NCBI GenBank assembly: GCA_003279105.1
Contig: QCBO01000002.1
Span: forward strand, 104,770-168,769
Direction of reading: 5' to 3'
DNA: 64,000 nucleotides
DNA from: Prochlorococcus sp. AG-347-I19
GTDB lineage: Bacteria; Cyanobacteriota; Cyanobacteriia; PCC-6307; Cyanobiaceae
Positions 22,252-32,952 of the stretch are shown here, piece by piece (the stretch's first letter is position 1; every line of letters starts with the position of its first letter). The notes beneath the pieces are model-generated. The model saw only the letters and a list, made by a program, of their open reading frames with translations. It ran no database searches and was not told the DNA's origin. The position numbers and the translations under genes are program-made.

Positions 22252-23088
22252 ATGGAAGATATAAAAAAAAAGTTTTGGCTTGAAAAATTTGATTGTTTTT
22301 CTGTTACTGGAAAAGATGCCAGAAAATTTTTGAATGGAATAACAACTGCTAATATTCTTAATTCAGAAAATAAAGTTATAAAAACTTGTTGGTTAACTCC
22401 AAATGGAGTTTTAAGGTCATTAATTGAAATTATTTTTTTAGAAAGAAACTTAGAAGTAATTATCTTGGCGGGTAACACTAATGAAATAATTGATTATTTT
22501 AATCAAATTATTTTTCCAGCGGACGATGTACTCCTAAGTGAACCTTTCTTGATAAATAGAATTCAGGAAATTGATGAAACTAGTTCATGGAGAACTTACC
22601 AGCCTAATTTCTTCAAAAAAGAAGATAAAGAATTTGAAATGTATAAAAATAAACTAAATTTACTAAAACCCAATGATTTAGTACTTTGGAAGATTAATCA
22701 GGCAATACCCTCACTAGAAATGGAAATAAACGGAAAAAATAATCCTCTTGAGCTTGGATTACAAGATCTTGTAGATTTTAATAAAGGTTGTTATTTGGGA
22801 CAAGAAACAATGTCAAAAATAAAAAATGTTTCGTCTTTAAAACAGGAAATAAGAATTTGGAAATCATTTGAATCTAATTTTAATTTAGACGTAGAAGATA
22901 AAAATTTATATAAAAATTCTGACAAGGATATTTCTGTAGGCAAAATCACTAGTTTTTTTAAATCAGATTCTCAAATAAAAGGTTTAGCAATGATCAAAAG
23001 AAAATATTTAGAGGAAGGAAGTTATTTTTTTTCAGAAATTTTTGGAAAAATCATTATTAATAAATCTGTAGGATCAATTTTTCTTTAA
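22252..23088 (+). CDS. ygfZ: Folate-binding YgfZ/GcvT-like protein
   Basis: Signature KGCYLGQETMSKIKN; N-terminal GcvT-like fold features. Confidence 0.88.
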   Translation: MEDIKKKFWLEKFDCFSVTGKDARKFLNGITTANILNSENKVIKTCWLTPNGVLRSLIEIIFLERNLEVIILAGNTNEIIDYFNQIIFPADDVLLSEPFLINRIQEIDETSSWRTYQPNFFKKEDKEFEMYKNKLNLLKPNDLVLWKINQAIPSLEMEINGKNNPLELGLQDLVDFNKGCYLGQETMSKIKNVSSLKQEIRIWKSFESNFNLDVEDKNLYKNSDKDISVGKITSFFKSDSQIKGLAMIKRKYLEEGSYFFSEIFGKIIINKSVGSIFL

Positions 23089-24492
23089 TTGATTTTTGAT
23101 TAAATATTCTGCAATTTGTAGAGTAGCCAAACAATCATCTTTGTTATATTGGATGATTTTTTTTAAAAATATTTCGTTTTCTGTTATTTGATATTGAATC
23201 CACCAATAAAGGGCTTTCGAGCCACTTACATTTTTCTGCATCCATTCAAATCCAAGCCAATTAGAAATTGTTTTTAAGCCATAGTTTTTTAGTGGTAATA
23301 TGCAAGACTTTCGTATTAACTTATGTAAGTCTATAAATCTTGAGGCAATTGAATCAATTTCTTCAAAACTAAAATTTAGGTTTTTAGCAATATTAATTAT
23401 TGCTATCTTTTCAGTCTCTCCGTAATGTAAAACTGGCCATTCCTTGTGTGAAAAAAGTATTTCAATAATTTGCCTGCAATATTCTCTTTTATTATTTTTA
23501 AGATTATAGATTGGTTCATAAATAAGATCTTCTTTTTTTTTAGACAAATTATTTACTTTTAAAAATCCATATAAAAAATCATGCTTTTCATCTGGATTTG
23601 ACTCAATATCAAATATATAAAATCCCGAACAAATTTTTTCTAATAGTTCTTCCGTATTATTTTTATTAGAAATGAAATATGGTTCTCCAGAGATATATGC
23701 TTGTGCTTGCTTTATAAATATGGATGCTTTTTCATACTTCTGATCTTTGAATTTATATAATTTCTCTCCAAGTTGTTTTTCGCTATAAAAAGCTAATGTT
23801 TGCGTATTAGTTATACCGTTTGCTTTGAGTAATGAAGCCGTTTTGGACCCTATTCCATCTATATCTGTTAGATATCCATTTTCTTTCGCTTCTTTGTCAC
23901 AAAATTTTTGCCAGGAACAAATAGTACATTTTTTTCTATCTTGAGTTATTTCTGGTATGGATCCCTCCAAGCATTCATTCAAATTTAATAAAACATTTAA
24001 AACTTTTTTTCTTAATTTTTTATTTAAATAAATTTCTTCAACTTTAACTTTTTTATCAAAAGTTGAAATTACTAATCCTTTCTCAATTTTAGATTCTTGA
24101 AAAGATTCCAACAGCATAGAACTAAAAGCTAAGTCGAATAAATGTTCTTTGGTTGTTTTGTGGCCTAACTTATAAACAGCAGGTAGATATTTATATTGTC
24201 CCCATTTACTTTTGCCTTTAGTCTTTACAAGTAATTGTGGAAGTATCTCTGCGTTTATTTTTTGGAAAAGATTTCCTTTGATTTTTAATCCAATTACTCC
24301 TTGATAACCATTTTCACAGGCTTTTAATCCTGTATATATTTCACCATTACAAAATTCAGAGAACATTTGAAACTGATTAATTTTATCTATAGCTTTATGG
24401 GGAGACCAAACTTCATAAGATTTTTCACCCTTAAAATCGAGCCATGCTTTTCTTTTGCATCTTGTAAAACTTTTTAAATGAAGAGAATTCAA
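23074..24492 (-). CDS. TM0106-family RecB/Cas4-like nuclease with HhH and RNase H-like exonuclease domains
   Basis: Four candidate Fe-S cysteines (TRCKRKAW plus KCTICSWQKFC), HhH LTDIDGIGSKTASLLKANGIT, C-terminal FDIESNPDE and YNKDDCLATLQI. Confidence 0.85.
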   Translation of the reverse strand: MNSLHLKSFTRCKRKAWLDFKGEKSYEVWSPHKAIDKINQFQMFSEFCNGEIYTGLKACENGYQGVIGLKIKGNLFQKINAEILPQLLVKTKGKSKWGQYKYLPAVYKLGHKTTKEHLFDLAFSSMLLESFQESKIEKGLVISTFDKKVKVEEIYLNKKLRKKVLNVLLNLNECLEGSIPEITQDRKKCTICSWQKFCDKEAKENGYLTDIDGIGSKTASLLKANGITNTQTLAFYSEKQLGEKLYKFKDQKYEKASIFIKQAQAYISGEPYFISNKNNTEELLEKICSGFYIFDIESNPDEKHDFLYGFLKVNNLSKKKEDLIYEPIYNLKNNKREYCRQIIEILFSHKEWPVLHYGETEKIAIINIAKNLNFSFEEIDSIASRFIDLHKLIRKSCILPLKNYGLKTISNWLGFEWMQKNVSGSKALYWWIQYQITENEIFLKKIIQYNKDDCLATLQIAEYLIKNQLKKN

Positions 24493-24572
24493 ATTATTTT
24501 TTAAGAGCGGTTTTAAAATTTACTCATATAAATTAGTATAGATAATTAAAAGAAATCAAGGAAATTTGAAAT

Positions 24573-26027
24573 TTGACAGCTGATAAATTAGATAAGATAA
24601 AATTTGGAACTGATGGTTGGAGAGGAATTATTGGTTTCGACTTTAACCTGTCCAATCTTTCAAGAGTTGTTGTAGCTGCAAGTCAGGAGTTGCATTATCA
24701 ATACTATAAAGAAGTTAATACAAAGAAAATTATTATTGGATATGACCGTAGATTTATGGCTTGTGAATTCGCTAAGCAAATAGCGCCTTTTGTAAGAGGA
24801 TGTGGTTTCGAACCGATCTTATCTGATAGCTTTGTAACAACACCATCTTGTAGTTTCTATGCCAAAGAAGTCGGTTGTCTTGGGGCGTTAGTAATTACAG
24901 CAAGTCATAATCCATATAATTGGCTAGGTCTGAAAATAAAGAGCTTTAATGGATGTTCTGTTGACGAATCTTTTACAAGTGAAGTTGAAAAAAGATTAAT
25001 GCTTGGAAATTCAATTGAAAAAATAGATGGTATTAATCAATTGGTAGATATTAAGAAATTTCATTTAGATAGAATTAGATCCCTTTTTGATATTGACTAT
25101 ATTTCCAAGAGATTAAAAAAAATGAAATTGAGAATTTTTGTAGATTCTATGCATGGTTCAGCTGCAAATTGTATGGCTGAGATTTTTGCTTCTAATGATT
25201 TAGAAGTTATTTCAGAAATCAGGAAAGATGCTGATCCTTTTTTTGGAGGAAAACCTCCTGAACCTCTTTTGAATTATGCAGATGATCTAAAACAAACACT
25301 AATGAAAAATTCAACAAATGAAGTGAAAACTTTAGGAATTATATTTGATGGTGATGGTGATAGAATTGCGGCAATTGATGAAAAAGGAAGATACTCTAGT
25401 ACTCAAGATTTACTCCCATACTTTATAAGCTATTTGGGCGAAATTAAAAATAATTCTTATCCAGTTTTAAAGACTGTTAGTGGTTCAGATATTATTAAAA
25501 ATATATCAGAGAGTCAAAATAGAGATGTTTTTGAACTTCCAGTTGGCTTTAAATATATTGCTGAAAAAATGATTAAAGAAAAAATATTTATTGGAGGAGA
25601 GGAATCTGGGGGAGTTGGTTTTGGTGACTTTATGCCTGAAAGAGATGCTCTATATGCAGCGATGGTTTTATTAAATGGAATTGCTGAAAAATCTCAATAT
25701 TTATATGAAACCTTAGATGAAATTCAAGAAGATTTTGGGCCAAGTTTTTATAAAAGAATTGATATTAAATTCCCAAATCAGTCAGAAAAAAATAATGTAA
25801 AAGAATTTATCATTGATAATATTCCTGAGAATATTAATAATCACAAGTTAAAAAGTATCTCAAAGACCGATGGAATAAAGTTGAGAATTGATAAAAATTT
25901 TTGGCTTCTTTTTAGGTTTTCAGGAACGGAACCTCTTTTAAGGTTATATTGTGAAGCACCAAAAGAATCGTATTTAATTGAGGTATTAGAGTGGGGTCAA
26001 GAATTTATTAATTTGGCAGGAAAATAA
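24573..26027 (+). CDS. Phosphoglucomutase/phosphomannomutase family protein
   Basis: TASHNPYNWLGLK phosphoserine loop, FDGDGDRIAA metal loop, GGEESGG, RFSGTEPLLRLYCEA. Confidence 0.95.
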   Translation: MTADKLDKIKFGTDGWRGIIGFDFNLSNLSRVVVAASQELHYQYYKEVNTKKIIIGYDRRFMACEFAKQIAPFVRGCGFEPILSDSFVTTPSCSFYAKEVGCLGALVITASHNPYNWLGLKIKSFNGCSVDESFTSEVEKRLMLGNSIEKIDGINQLVDIKKFHLDRIRSLFDIDYISKRLKKMKLRIFVDSMHGSAANCMAEIFASNDLEVISEIRKDADPFFGGKPPEPLLNYADDLKQTLMKNSTNEVKTLGIIFDGDGDRIAAIDEKGRYSSTQDLLPYFISYLGEIKNNSYPVLKTVSGSDIIKNISESQNRDVFELPVGFKYIAEKMIKEKIFIGGEESGGVGFGDFMPERDALYAAMVLLNGIAEKSQYLYETLDEIQEDFGPSFYKRIDIKFPNQSEKNNVKEFIIDNIPENINNHKLKSISKTDGIKLRIDKNFWLLFRFSGTEPLLRLYCEAPKESYLIEVLEWGQEFINLAGK

Positions 26028-26029
26028 GG

Positions 26030-26605
26030 ATGAAAAATTTATTTTTAGCGAGTAAGAATAAAGGTAAAATTGAAGAATACAAGAAATTGCTTTCTGGAGT
26101 TAATTGTAAATTGTTACTCCAGCCAGAATCATTAGAAGTTGAAGAGGATGGACTGACATTTAGAGATAATGCGATTAAAAAAGCGAGTGAAGTTTCGAGA
26201 AAAACGAATAATTTTTCAATTGCAGATGATTCAGGAATTTGCATTGAAGCATTAGGTGGTAAGCCTGGTATTTACTCATCAAGATATGCAGAAAATGATC
26301 AGAAGAGAATTGAACGAGTTTTAAGAGAACTTGATGGAGTTCAAAATAGAAGTGCTTTCTTTATTGCTAATATTTGTGTTTGTTCCCCAAATGGTGAAGT
26401 GATTATTGAATCTGAGGCCAAATGTCATGGCAATATTATTTTAAACCCCAGAGGAGAAAGTGGTTTTGGGTATGACCCAATTTTTGAGGAGAGTTCTACC
26501 AGATTAACTTTCGCAGAAATGAATAATGATATTAAAGACTCTTGTAGTCATAGAGGTAAAGCATTAAAAAAAATTATTCAAGATTTAATTGAAATTTTTT
26601 CTTAA
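26030..26605 (+). CDS. rdgB: XTP/dITP diphosphatase (RdgB/HAM1)
   Basis: FLASKNKGKIEEYK, ADDSGICIEALGGKPGIYSSRYA, GFGYDPIF, SHRGKALKK. Confidence 0.96.
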   Translation: MKNLFLASKNKGKIEEYKKLLSGVNCKLLLQPESLEVEEDGLTFRDNAIKKASEVSRKTNNFSIADDSGICIEALGGKPGIYSSRYAENDQKRIERVLRELDGVQNRSAFFIANICVCSPNGEVIIESEAKCHGNIILNPRGESGFGYDPIFEESSTRLTFAEMNNDIKDSCSHRGKALKKIIQDLIEIFS

Positions 26606-26607
26606 AT

Positions 26608-28092
26608 TCAATTAACCCAAGATCCATGAAGGCCATGGGGAATTGAAATGGGTAATTCATATACACTTAATTCTTTTAAGTCTTTTGCGTCTAGTATCAC
26701 TAAATCGCTTCCTCTTCTTTTTCCGTTCCATAGAAGTATAAATAAAAATCCCTCATCTTCTTTTGAAGAGTTTTTTGATGGAACCATAATTGGTTCACTA
26801 ACAAATCCACTTGGACCTGCTGACCAAAAAATCTCTTCCTTAGAAGTTAAATTTATTTTTTTTATTGCTTGAAGTGGAGCGTTCCCCAGCTTTTGAGATG
26901 TGCTTGCCATCCAACTAAAAGTTGCTTTTAATCCTAAGTTTTTAGGATTAACAACAGCAAATTCACAACATTGTTCACTGAAAGTTTCAAGTTCACAAGT
27001 TTTTGTCTTTAGATCGATAATTGATCTTTTCAGTTTTCCTTCTGGATATTTATCAAAGTCAATATCCCTAAAATTCTCGTCTGGACCAACTGATGGGAAA
27101 TCATCATAAAAAATACTATCTAATACGATTTTGGAATCTTTTTCAAATGCGTTTACATGATGAAAAACGAATCCTTCTGGAGCATCTATTGTTAAAGGAG
27201 GCTGTCCTCTAAATAATCCACTTTCTCTGGGGATGATAAAAAACTTTGCCTTTTTATTTGGGTTTGACTTTAGACATTGTGCTGCTCCTCTTTGACCCAT
27301 TACAAATGGAAGAGGATTGAAATCAATAGCATTCTGTAAAAATATTGCCCAATTAGTTGTAATTGCGAAATCATGAAGGAATGCAAAGCCATTAAAGGTA
27401 TCTTTTCTGTCAAAAATGAGTTCTCCAGAATTTGTACCAGAATTATCAAATTCCATTAATCTAATGGTACTTTTTGGTCCGGTTTGTACTCCAAAAGTGA
27501 CTAAAAGTTCTGAAGATGCATTTGAGTTTAGGTCTGATTTGGGATGAGCACTGAATGCTTCATTAGGCTTGAGTACTCCTTTTAATGTTGTTAAACCAAT
27601 AGTTTCAAGACTATTAGGATCCATTGCATGTGGACCAGCTGCTTCCCATAATGCGAGAATTTCATCTCCTAATTTAATTACATGTGTGTTAGCGATATTC
27701 TTGAATTTTAGATCTAATGCATTATTTAAAATTCCTCCATTTTTTTGTGTTCCAAAAACACCTCTATAAATAAATTTATCTATTTTTTCTTCTTCCAAAT
27801 AGCCTTTAGTTTTAACAAATCTATTTGTTAAAAATGGCTGACCATTTTCGAATTTTATGGATGTTATCATCCCATCGCCATCGAATGGATGATGAACCCA
27901 TTGTCCACCTCTCTCTAATATTCCTGGTCCATTTCTTAATAATGTTCCATTTAGATTTTTAATACTATTACCTTTGCTAATTTTTAGAGGCTCTTTAGTT
28001 AGCTCCTTTTCTACATTTTGATAAGCACTTGACCAATCTTCTTTTTTAAAAATATTAAATTTATCAATTTTTTTATCTTGCAAATTAGTCAC
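26608..28092 (-). CDS. Carotenoid oxygenase (RPE65/CCD family)
   Basis: Four Fe-ligand His contexts present (FSAHPKS, FLHDFAIT, FVFHHVNAFE, PHGLHGSWV). Confidence 0.92.
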   Translation of the reverse strand: MTNLQDKKIDKFNIFKKEDWSSAYQNVEKELTKEPLKISKGNSIKNLNGTLLRNGPGILERGGQWVHHPFDGDGMITSIKFENGQPFLTNRFVKTKGYLEEEKIDKFIYRGVFGTQKNGGILNNALDLKFKNIANTHVIKLGDEILALWEAAGPHAMDPNSLETIGLTTLKGVLKPNEAFSAHPKSDLNSNASSELLVTFGVQTGPKSTIRLMEFDNSGTNSGELIFDRKDTFNGFAFLHDFAITTNWAIFLQNAIDFNPLPFVMGQRGAAQCLKSNPNKKAKFFIIPRESGLFRGQPPLTIDAPEGFVFHHVNAFEKDSKIVLDSIFYDDFPSVGPDENFRDIDFDKYPEGKLKRSIIDLKTKTCELETFSEQCCEFAVVNPKNLGLKATFSWMASTSQKLGNAPLQAIKKINLTSKEEIFWSAGPSGFVSEPIMVPSKNSSKEDEGFLFILLWNGKRRGSDLVILDAKDLKELSVYELPISIPHGLHGSWVN

Positions 28093-28165
28093 AACAAATT
28101 AATCACTCTGTCTATCTTCGCCAAAAATCAACTGAATTGTGGCTGATTCGAAAAAAATTCCTATT

Positions 28166-28771
28166 TTATTGTTTTTCTAACATTCCTTTACTACTTGGAA
28201 TTGAATCAAACCTTCTTGGATCTATCTCGGTAGCCATTCTCATTGCTCTTGAAAAAGCTTTAAAGCACGCCTCAACTATGTGATGTGAATTACTTCCTCG
28301 TATTTGATTAATATGCAGAGTAATACCGCTGTTATTTACAAAGGCAATAAAAAACTCTCTTACTAGTTCAGTATCATAATTTCCTATTCTAGGGGCTTTC
28401 AATTGAAGATCATAAGTTAGATGCGGTCTACCAGAGCAGTCTAATGTGACTTGAACTAATGCTTCATCTAATGGGGCAAAGAAATGTCCAAATCTGCTTA
28501 TTCCTTTTCTTTCTCCCAAGGCTTTTGAAAATGCTTTGCCTAATGCGATGCCTACATCTTCATTTGTATGATGATCATCAATATGGGTATCTCCAATTGC
28601 TTTTATTTTTAAATCGAACAAACCATGACTGGATATTTGATGAAGCATATGATCTAAGAATGGTATCCCGGTATCAATCTCAGAAATTCCATTTCCATCT
28701 AAGTTAATAAATACAGAAATATCTGTTTCATTCGTTTTTCTTTTTATTTCAGATTGCCTTAGAGATGACAT
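28166..28771 (-). CDS. hisB: Imidazoleglycerol-phosphate dehydratase (ORF-track start is over-extended)
   Basis: [48 protein letters not shown]; start placed at [17 protein letters not shown], which removes the overlap with fabI. Confidence 0.96.
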   Translation of the reverse strand: MSSLRQSEIKRKTNETDISVFINLDGNGISEIDTGIPFLDHMLHQISSHGLFDLKIKAIGDTHIDDHHTNEDVGIALGKAFSKALGERKGISRFGHFFAPLDEALVQVTLDCSGRPHLTYDLQLKAPRIGNYDTELVREFFIAFVNNSGITLHINQIRGSNSHHIVEACFKAFSRAMRMATEIDPRRFDSIPSSKGMLEKQ

Positions 28772-28790
28772 TTTATGCAAAAAACTTAGT

Positions 28791-29573
28791 TTACATTCCA
28801 TTAATGCAGTAACCCGCATCAACATAAATTGTTTGGCCTGAAATGCCGCTAGAGAGATCACTTAATAAAAAAGCAGCTGTATTACCTACTTCTGTTTGAG
28901 TGACTGTTCTACGTAAAGGAGCCTTTTCTTCAACATTGTGAATCATATCTAAAATGCCACCTATAGCAGAACTCGCAAGTGTTCTTATAGGCCCAGCACT
29001 TATTGCGTTAACTCTGACTTGTTTTTCTGGTCCAAGTTCTGCAGAAAGATATCTTACTGAAGCTTCTAAAGCTGCTTTAGCAACTCCCATCACGTTATAG
29101 TTAGGAATCGCCCTTTCTGAACCTAAATAAGTTAATGAGACAACTCCAGCACCATCACTAAAAAGTGGTTTTGCTGCTTTACATAAAGGTGCTAACGAAT
29201 ACGCACTTATATTAAGAGCCCTATCAAAACCCTCTGAAGTCGTAGCACTATAATCTCCAATCAATTCATCGCGTCCTGCAAATGCTAGGCAGTGAACTAA
29301 TCCGTCAATTTGCCCCCAATTGTCTTTTATATTTTTAAAGATTTCTTCAATTTGAGCTGGATTTTGAACATCAAGAGGCAAAAATAACGATGGTTTTAAA
29401 GGTTCAGTTAGTTCTCTAACTTTAGACTCGAATCTTCCCTTATCATCGGGCAAATATGTGATTCCAAGTTCTGCGCCAGCTTTTGAAAGTTGTTGAGCGA
29501 TACCCCATGCTATTGAACGATTGTTGGCAATTCCCGTAACAAGAATTTTTTTGCCAGTTAGATTTAGAAGCAT
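28791..29573 (-). CDS. fabI: Enoyl-[acyl-carrier-protein] reductase (NADH)
   Basis: [49 protein letters not shown]. Confidence 0.97.
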   Translation of the reverse strand: MLLNLTGKKILVTGIANNRSIAWGIAQQLSKAGAELGITYLPDDKGRFESKVRELTEPLKPSLFLPLDVQNPAQIEEIFKNIKDNWGQIDGLVHCLAFAGRDELIGDYSATTSEGFDRALNISAYSLAPLCKAAKPLFSDGAGVVSLTYLGSERAIPNYNVMGVAKAALEASVRYLSAELGPEKQVRVNAISAGPIRTLASSAIGGILDMIHNVEEKAPLRRTVTQTEVGNTAAFLLSDLSSGISGQTIYVDAGYCINGM

Positions 29574-29672
29574 TTTGTTTATTATTTCTATTATTCTCCT
29601 ATATAAAAGTACCTATCTTTACGGATTACTGCAAAATATACAATAATTTTCAAATATAAAAGAATTTTTAAT

Positions 29673-30272
29673 TTGAACATGGTAAGAACAAATTCTATGG
29701 TTTTGGAGTTAGGTTTTCAATTACCAAAATTCGAAATGTTAGATGCTAATTCTTCAAAAAATGAATATTTTAGTTCTCATAATCTAGATAATCGGCATTT
29801 ACTATTAATGTTTATTTGTGCCCATTGCCCATTTGTTAAATATATTGAGAATCAAATTTTCATCTTAAGTAAAGAAATTGAAAATACAGTTCAAACAGTC
29901 GCAATTTCTAGTAATGATATTGTCACTCATCCTTCAGATTCTCCAAAAAATTTGAGGTTACAAGCACAAACACAGGGGTGGAGTTTTCCTTATTTATATG
30001 ATGAAAATCAAAATTTTGCTAAGAAATTAAAAGCGGCTTGCACCCCAGATTTTTATCTTTTTTCAAATGAAGGAGATGGTGAATTTTTATTGTATTATCA
30101 TGGCCAATTAGACGATAGTAGACCAGGTAATAATATCCCTCTATCTGGAAAAGATTTGCGCACTGCCGTAAAAGATTTGAATCAAGATAATTCTTATCCT
30201 TCAAATCAGATGCCTTCTTTAGGTTGCAATATAAAATGGACTCCTGGTAAAGAACCAAGTTGGTATAAATGA
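29673..30272 (+). CDS. Thioredoxin-like/AhpC-type redoxin family protein
   Basis: Thioredoxin-fold CAHCPFVKY (CxxC) and ACTPDFYLF with C-terminal PSLGCNIKWTPG typical of cyanobacterial redoxins. Confidence 0.88.
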   Translation: MNMVRTNSMVLELGFQLPKFEMLDANSSKNEYFSSHNLDNRHLLLMFICAHCPFVKYIENQIFILSKEIENTVQTVAISSNDIVTHPSDSPKNLRLQAQTQGWSFPYLYDENQNFAKKLKAACTPDFYLFSNEGDGEFLLYYHGQLDDSRPGNNIPLSGKDLRTAVKDLNQDNSYPSNQMPSLGCNIKWTPGKEPSWYK

Positions 30273-30325
30273 ATTAAAAATTTTTTTTACCCATAGAAAT
30301 ATGGTTTAAGGTTAATATATTTACT

Positions 30326-31531
30326 ATGCAGATACCTTCATTTACTTTAGATAGACAGTTCCAAGAAATTGGCTCTGAAATTGAAACTGAGGTTTCTAAA
30401 GTTTTAAAAGGGGGCCAGTATATTGGAGGACAAGAAATTGCCAAATTTGAGGAGAGTTTTTCAAATCTGATTGGTGTTGAAAATACTATTGGATGTAATA
30501 GTGGAACTGATGCTTTAGTATTAGCTTTGCGCGCATTAGATATTGGCGTGGGTGATGAAGTTATTACCTCATCTTTTAGCTTTTTTGCAACTGCAGAGGC
30601 TATTAGTGCAGTTGGTGCTAATCCTGTTTTGGTAGATATAGATCCAGAAACTTATCTCATTAATACTGAACTAATAGAACAAGAAATTAATTCTAATACC
30701 AAGGCGATTATGCCAGTTCATCTATTTGGTAATGCAGTGAATATGACCTTAATAAAATCTTTGGCCAAGAAATATGACTTAAAAGTAATCGAAGATTGTG
30801 CTCAGGCAACATGCACAATGTGGGAAACTTCCAAAGTTGGTAGTATCGGTGATATAGGCTGTTTTAGCTTTTTCCCTACTAAAAATTTAGGAGCTGCTGG
30901 AGATGGTGGAGCGGTAACAACTTCAGATCAGAAGATTGCAAAAAAAATTAGAGAACTCGCTGTTCATGGCAGCCCAATAAGATATCATCATACCCAAATT
31001 GGATATAACAGCAGACTTGATACCATTCAAGCTGCCATATTAAACATTAAAATTAAATATGTTTCTAAGTGGATTAATAATCGCAAAAAAATTGCTAATA
31101 ATTATCTTGATTTGTTAGAAAAAAATCCATTTATTAGTTTTCCCAAAATTAGCTCTGATTCAATTTTCCATTCTTGGAATCAATTTGTAATCAAATTAAG
31201 AAACGATAAATATTTTTTAAATGAAGACCTTTCAAATTTATTTGATACTGATTGCAAAAAATACTATTCCTTAAGAAATTTGGTAAAACAACAACTTTTT
31301 GAAAAAGGTATTAATTCAATTATTTATTATCCAATTCCAATACACGCACAAATAGCTTACAAAAATAAAAATTTTTCTAGAACAAAACTCATTAATACAG
31401 AGAGAATTTGTACAGAAGTTCTTAGTCTTCCAATGTTTCCTGAAATTTCTTATGAAGAGCAAGTTTATGTAGCAGAAAATTTGAATAAAGTTTTAAAGAA
31501 TTGTATAGAGGAAATTCAAATTTCAGCATAA
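30326..31531 (+). CDS. DegT/DnrJ/EryC1/StrS family PLP-dependent aminotransferase
   Basis: GCNSGTDALVLALRAL, EDCAQA, CFSFFPTKNLGAAGDGGAV (PLP lysine). Confidence 0.94.
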   Translation: MQIPSFTLDRQFQEIGSEIETEVSKVLKGGQYIGGQEIAKFEESFSNLIGVENTIGCNSGTDALVLALRALDIGVGDEVITSSFSFFATAEAISAVGANPVLVDIDPETYLINTELIEQEINSNTKAIMPVHLFGNAVNMTLIKSLAKKYDLKVIEDCAQATCTMWETSKVGSIGDIGCFSFFPTKNLGAAGDGGAVTTSDQKIAKKIRELAVHGSPIRYHHTQIGYNSRLDTIQAAILNIKIKYVSKWINNRKKIANNYLDLLEKNPFISFPKISSDSIFHSWNQFVIKLRNDKYFLNEDLSNLFDTDCKKYYSLRNLVKQQLFEKGINSIIYYPIPIHAQIAYKNKNFSRTKLINTERICTEVLSLPMFPEISYEEQVYVAENLNKVLKNCIEEIQISA

Positions 31532-32952
31532 ATTGATTTAAATAATCTTTGTTGTATGTTGTGATTGACAATAGGGCTTGAATAATTATTTTTTTCTAAA
31601 TTAGATATCTCCCCATTTAATAATTCTGAATTTGAGACTTTAGATAATTCAGGAATCCAATATTTTATATATTCGCAAATAGGATCAAATTTTTTTGCTT
31701 GGGTATATGGATTAAAAATTCTAAGTGGTTTTGGATCCATGCCGCTACTGGCGCTCCACTGCCATCCCCCATTATTTGCAGCTAAGTCTCCATCAACCAA
31801 AGTCTCCATAAATTTTTTCTCGCCCATTTGCCAATTGCATATAAGATCTTTTACCAGAAATGAAGCGACTATCATCCTACATCTGTTATGCATCCAGCCA
31901 GTACTATTTAGTTGACGCATTGCAGCATCAACTATAGGTACACCCGTCTCTCCATTGCTCCAATGCTGAAACCATTCATTATTGTTTTGCCATGGAAAGT
32001 GATCCCATTTTTTTCTATATGGACCTTTCTCTAGCTCTGGGAAATGGAATAAGCAATGTTGATAAAATTCACGCCAAACAAGTTCTTTTTGCCAAGTTTC
32101 AATTGATAGATAATTTCCTTGATTTGCAAAATTTAAATTTAAATTTAATGTAGCGTTCCAAATTTTTCTAATGCTAATTGTGCCAAATCTGAGAGATGCA
32201 CTTAGAAAAGATGTCCCATTATGGGAAGGAAAATCTCGTGCAGAATTATAAGAATATATTTTTTTTTCGTTAATGAAGTTTCCTAATAATTTTTCTGCTG
32301 CCTTCTCTCCAGGTCTACATGGACAAATATTCGAACCAGGAAATTTGATATTTTTGATAAATTTCTCTAGAACCGAATCAGATGAATTTATTGTCTTATT
32401 TTCTTTGAGTTTATTATCTATATCTTTAAACTGAAAAACAACTTTATCTTGGTCATATGGGCCTAATAAATTCATTTTTGATTTAAGGTTTTTATAAAAA
32501 GGCCCATAAACTGAATAAGGTTTATTATTTCCGGAGAATATTTTTAAAGGTTCTATTAATAAGTGATCCCAAGTCTCAATAACTTGAATATTTTGTTCTT
32601 TTAAATTTTTTTTAATTTGTAAATCACGATTAATCTCATAAGATTCAATTGATCTATTCCAAAAAACAAATTTAGCATCTATTTTCTTTGCTAATTGAGG
32701 AATTATTAATACTGGATCTCCTTCTTCCATAACTAATCTACTACCCATTTTTTCCCAGTTATTACATAATTCTTGAAGCGAATTTCCCAGAAACCAAGCT
32801 CTTGAACTTGCATTGAAATCGTGTGAGTAATTTTTATCAAATATATAAGTTGAAGTAATAGCATTTGATAATGAAAATGCTTTGATTAAAGCTTGATTAT
32901 CAAATATTCTTAAATCCTTTCTGTGCCAAAAAAGTATTCTAGGTTTATTCAT
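31516..32952 (-). CDS. phrB: Deoxyribodipyrimidine photo-lyase (class I)
   Basis: FWHRKDLRIFDNQAL, WREFYQHCLFHFP, TGVPIVDAAMRQLNSTGWMHNRCRMIVASFLVKDL, LAANNGGWQWSAS. Confidence 0.96.
   Translation of the reverse strand: MNKPRILFWHRKDLRIFDNQALIKAFSLSNAITSTYIFDKNYSHDFNASSRAWFLGNSLQELCNNWEKMGSRLVMEEGDPVLIIPQLAKKIDAKFVFWNRSIESYEINRDLQIKKNLKEQNIQVIETWDHLLIEPLKIFSGNNKPYSVYGPFYKNLKSKMNLLGPYDQDKVVFQFKDIDNKLKENKTINSSDSVLEKFIKNIKFPGSNICPCRPGEKAAEKLLGNFINEKKIYSYNSARDFPSHNGTSFLSASLRFGTISIRKIWNATLNLNLNFANQGNYLSIETWQKELVWREFYQHCLFHFPELEKGPYRKKWDHFPWQNNNEWFQHWSNGETGVPIVDAAMRQLNSTGWMHNRCRMIVASFLVKDLICNWQMGEKKFMETLVDGDLAANNGGWQWSASSGMDPKPLRIFNPYTQAKKFDPICEYIKYWIPELSKVSNSELLNGEISNLEKNNYSSPIVNHNIQQRLFKSIYAEI

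Noticed and set aside
23074-24492. Interpretation of the Cas4-like protein as part of a CRISPR adaptation module
   Set aside because: No cas1/cas2 or repeat array nearby; domain order fits the TM0106 family, not stand-alone Cas4.
28772-28861. 30-aa N-terminal extension of hisB overlapping fabI
   Set aside because: Upstream residues overlap the fabI 3' end and do not resemble HisB; the conserved protein begins at MSSLRQSE.
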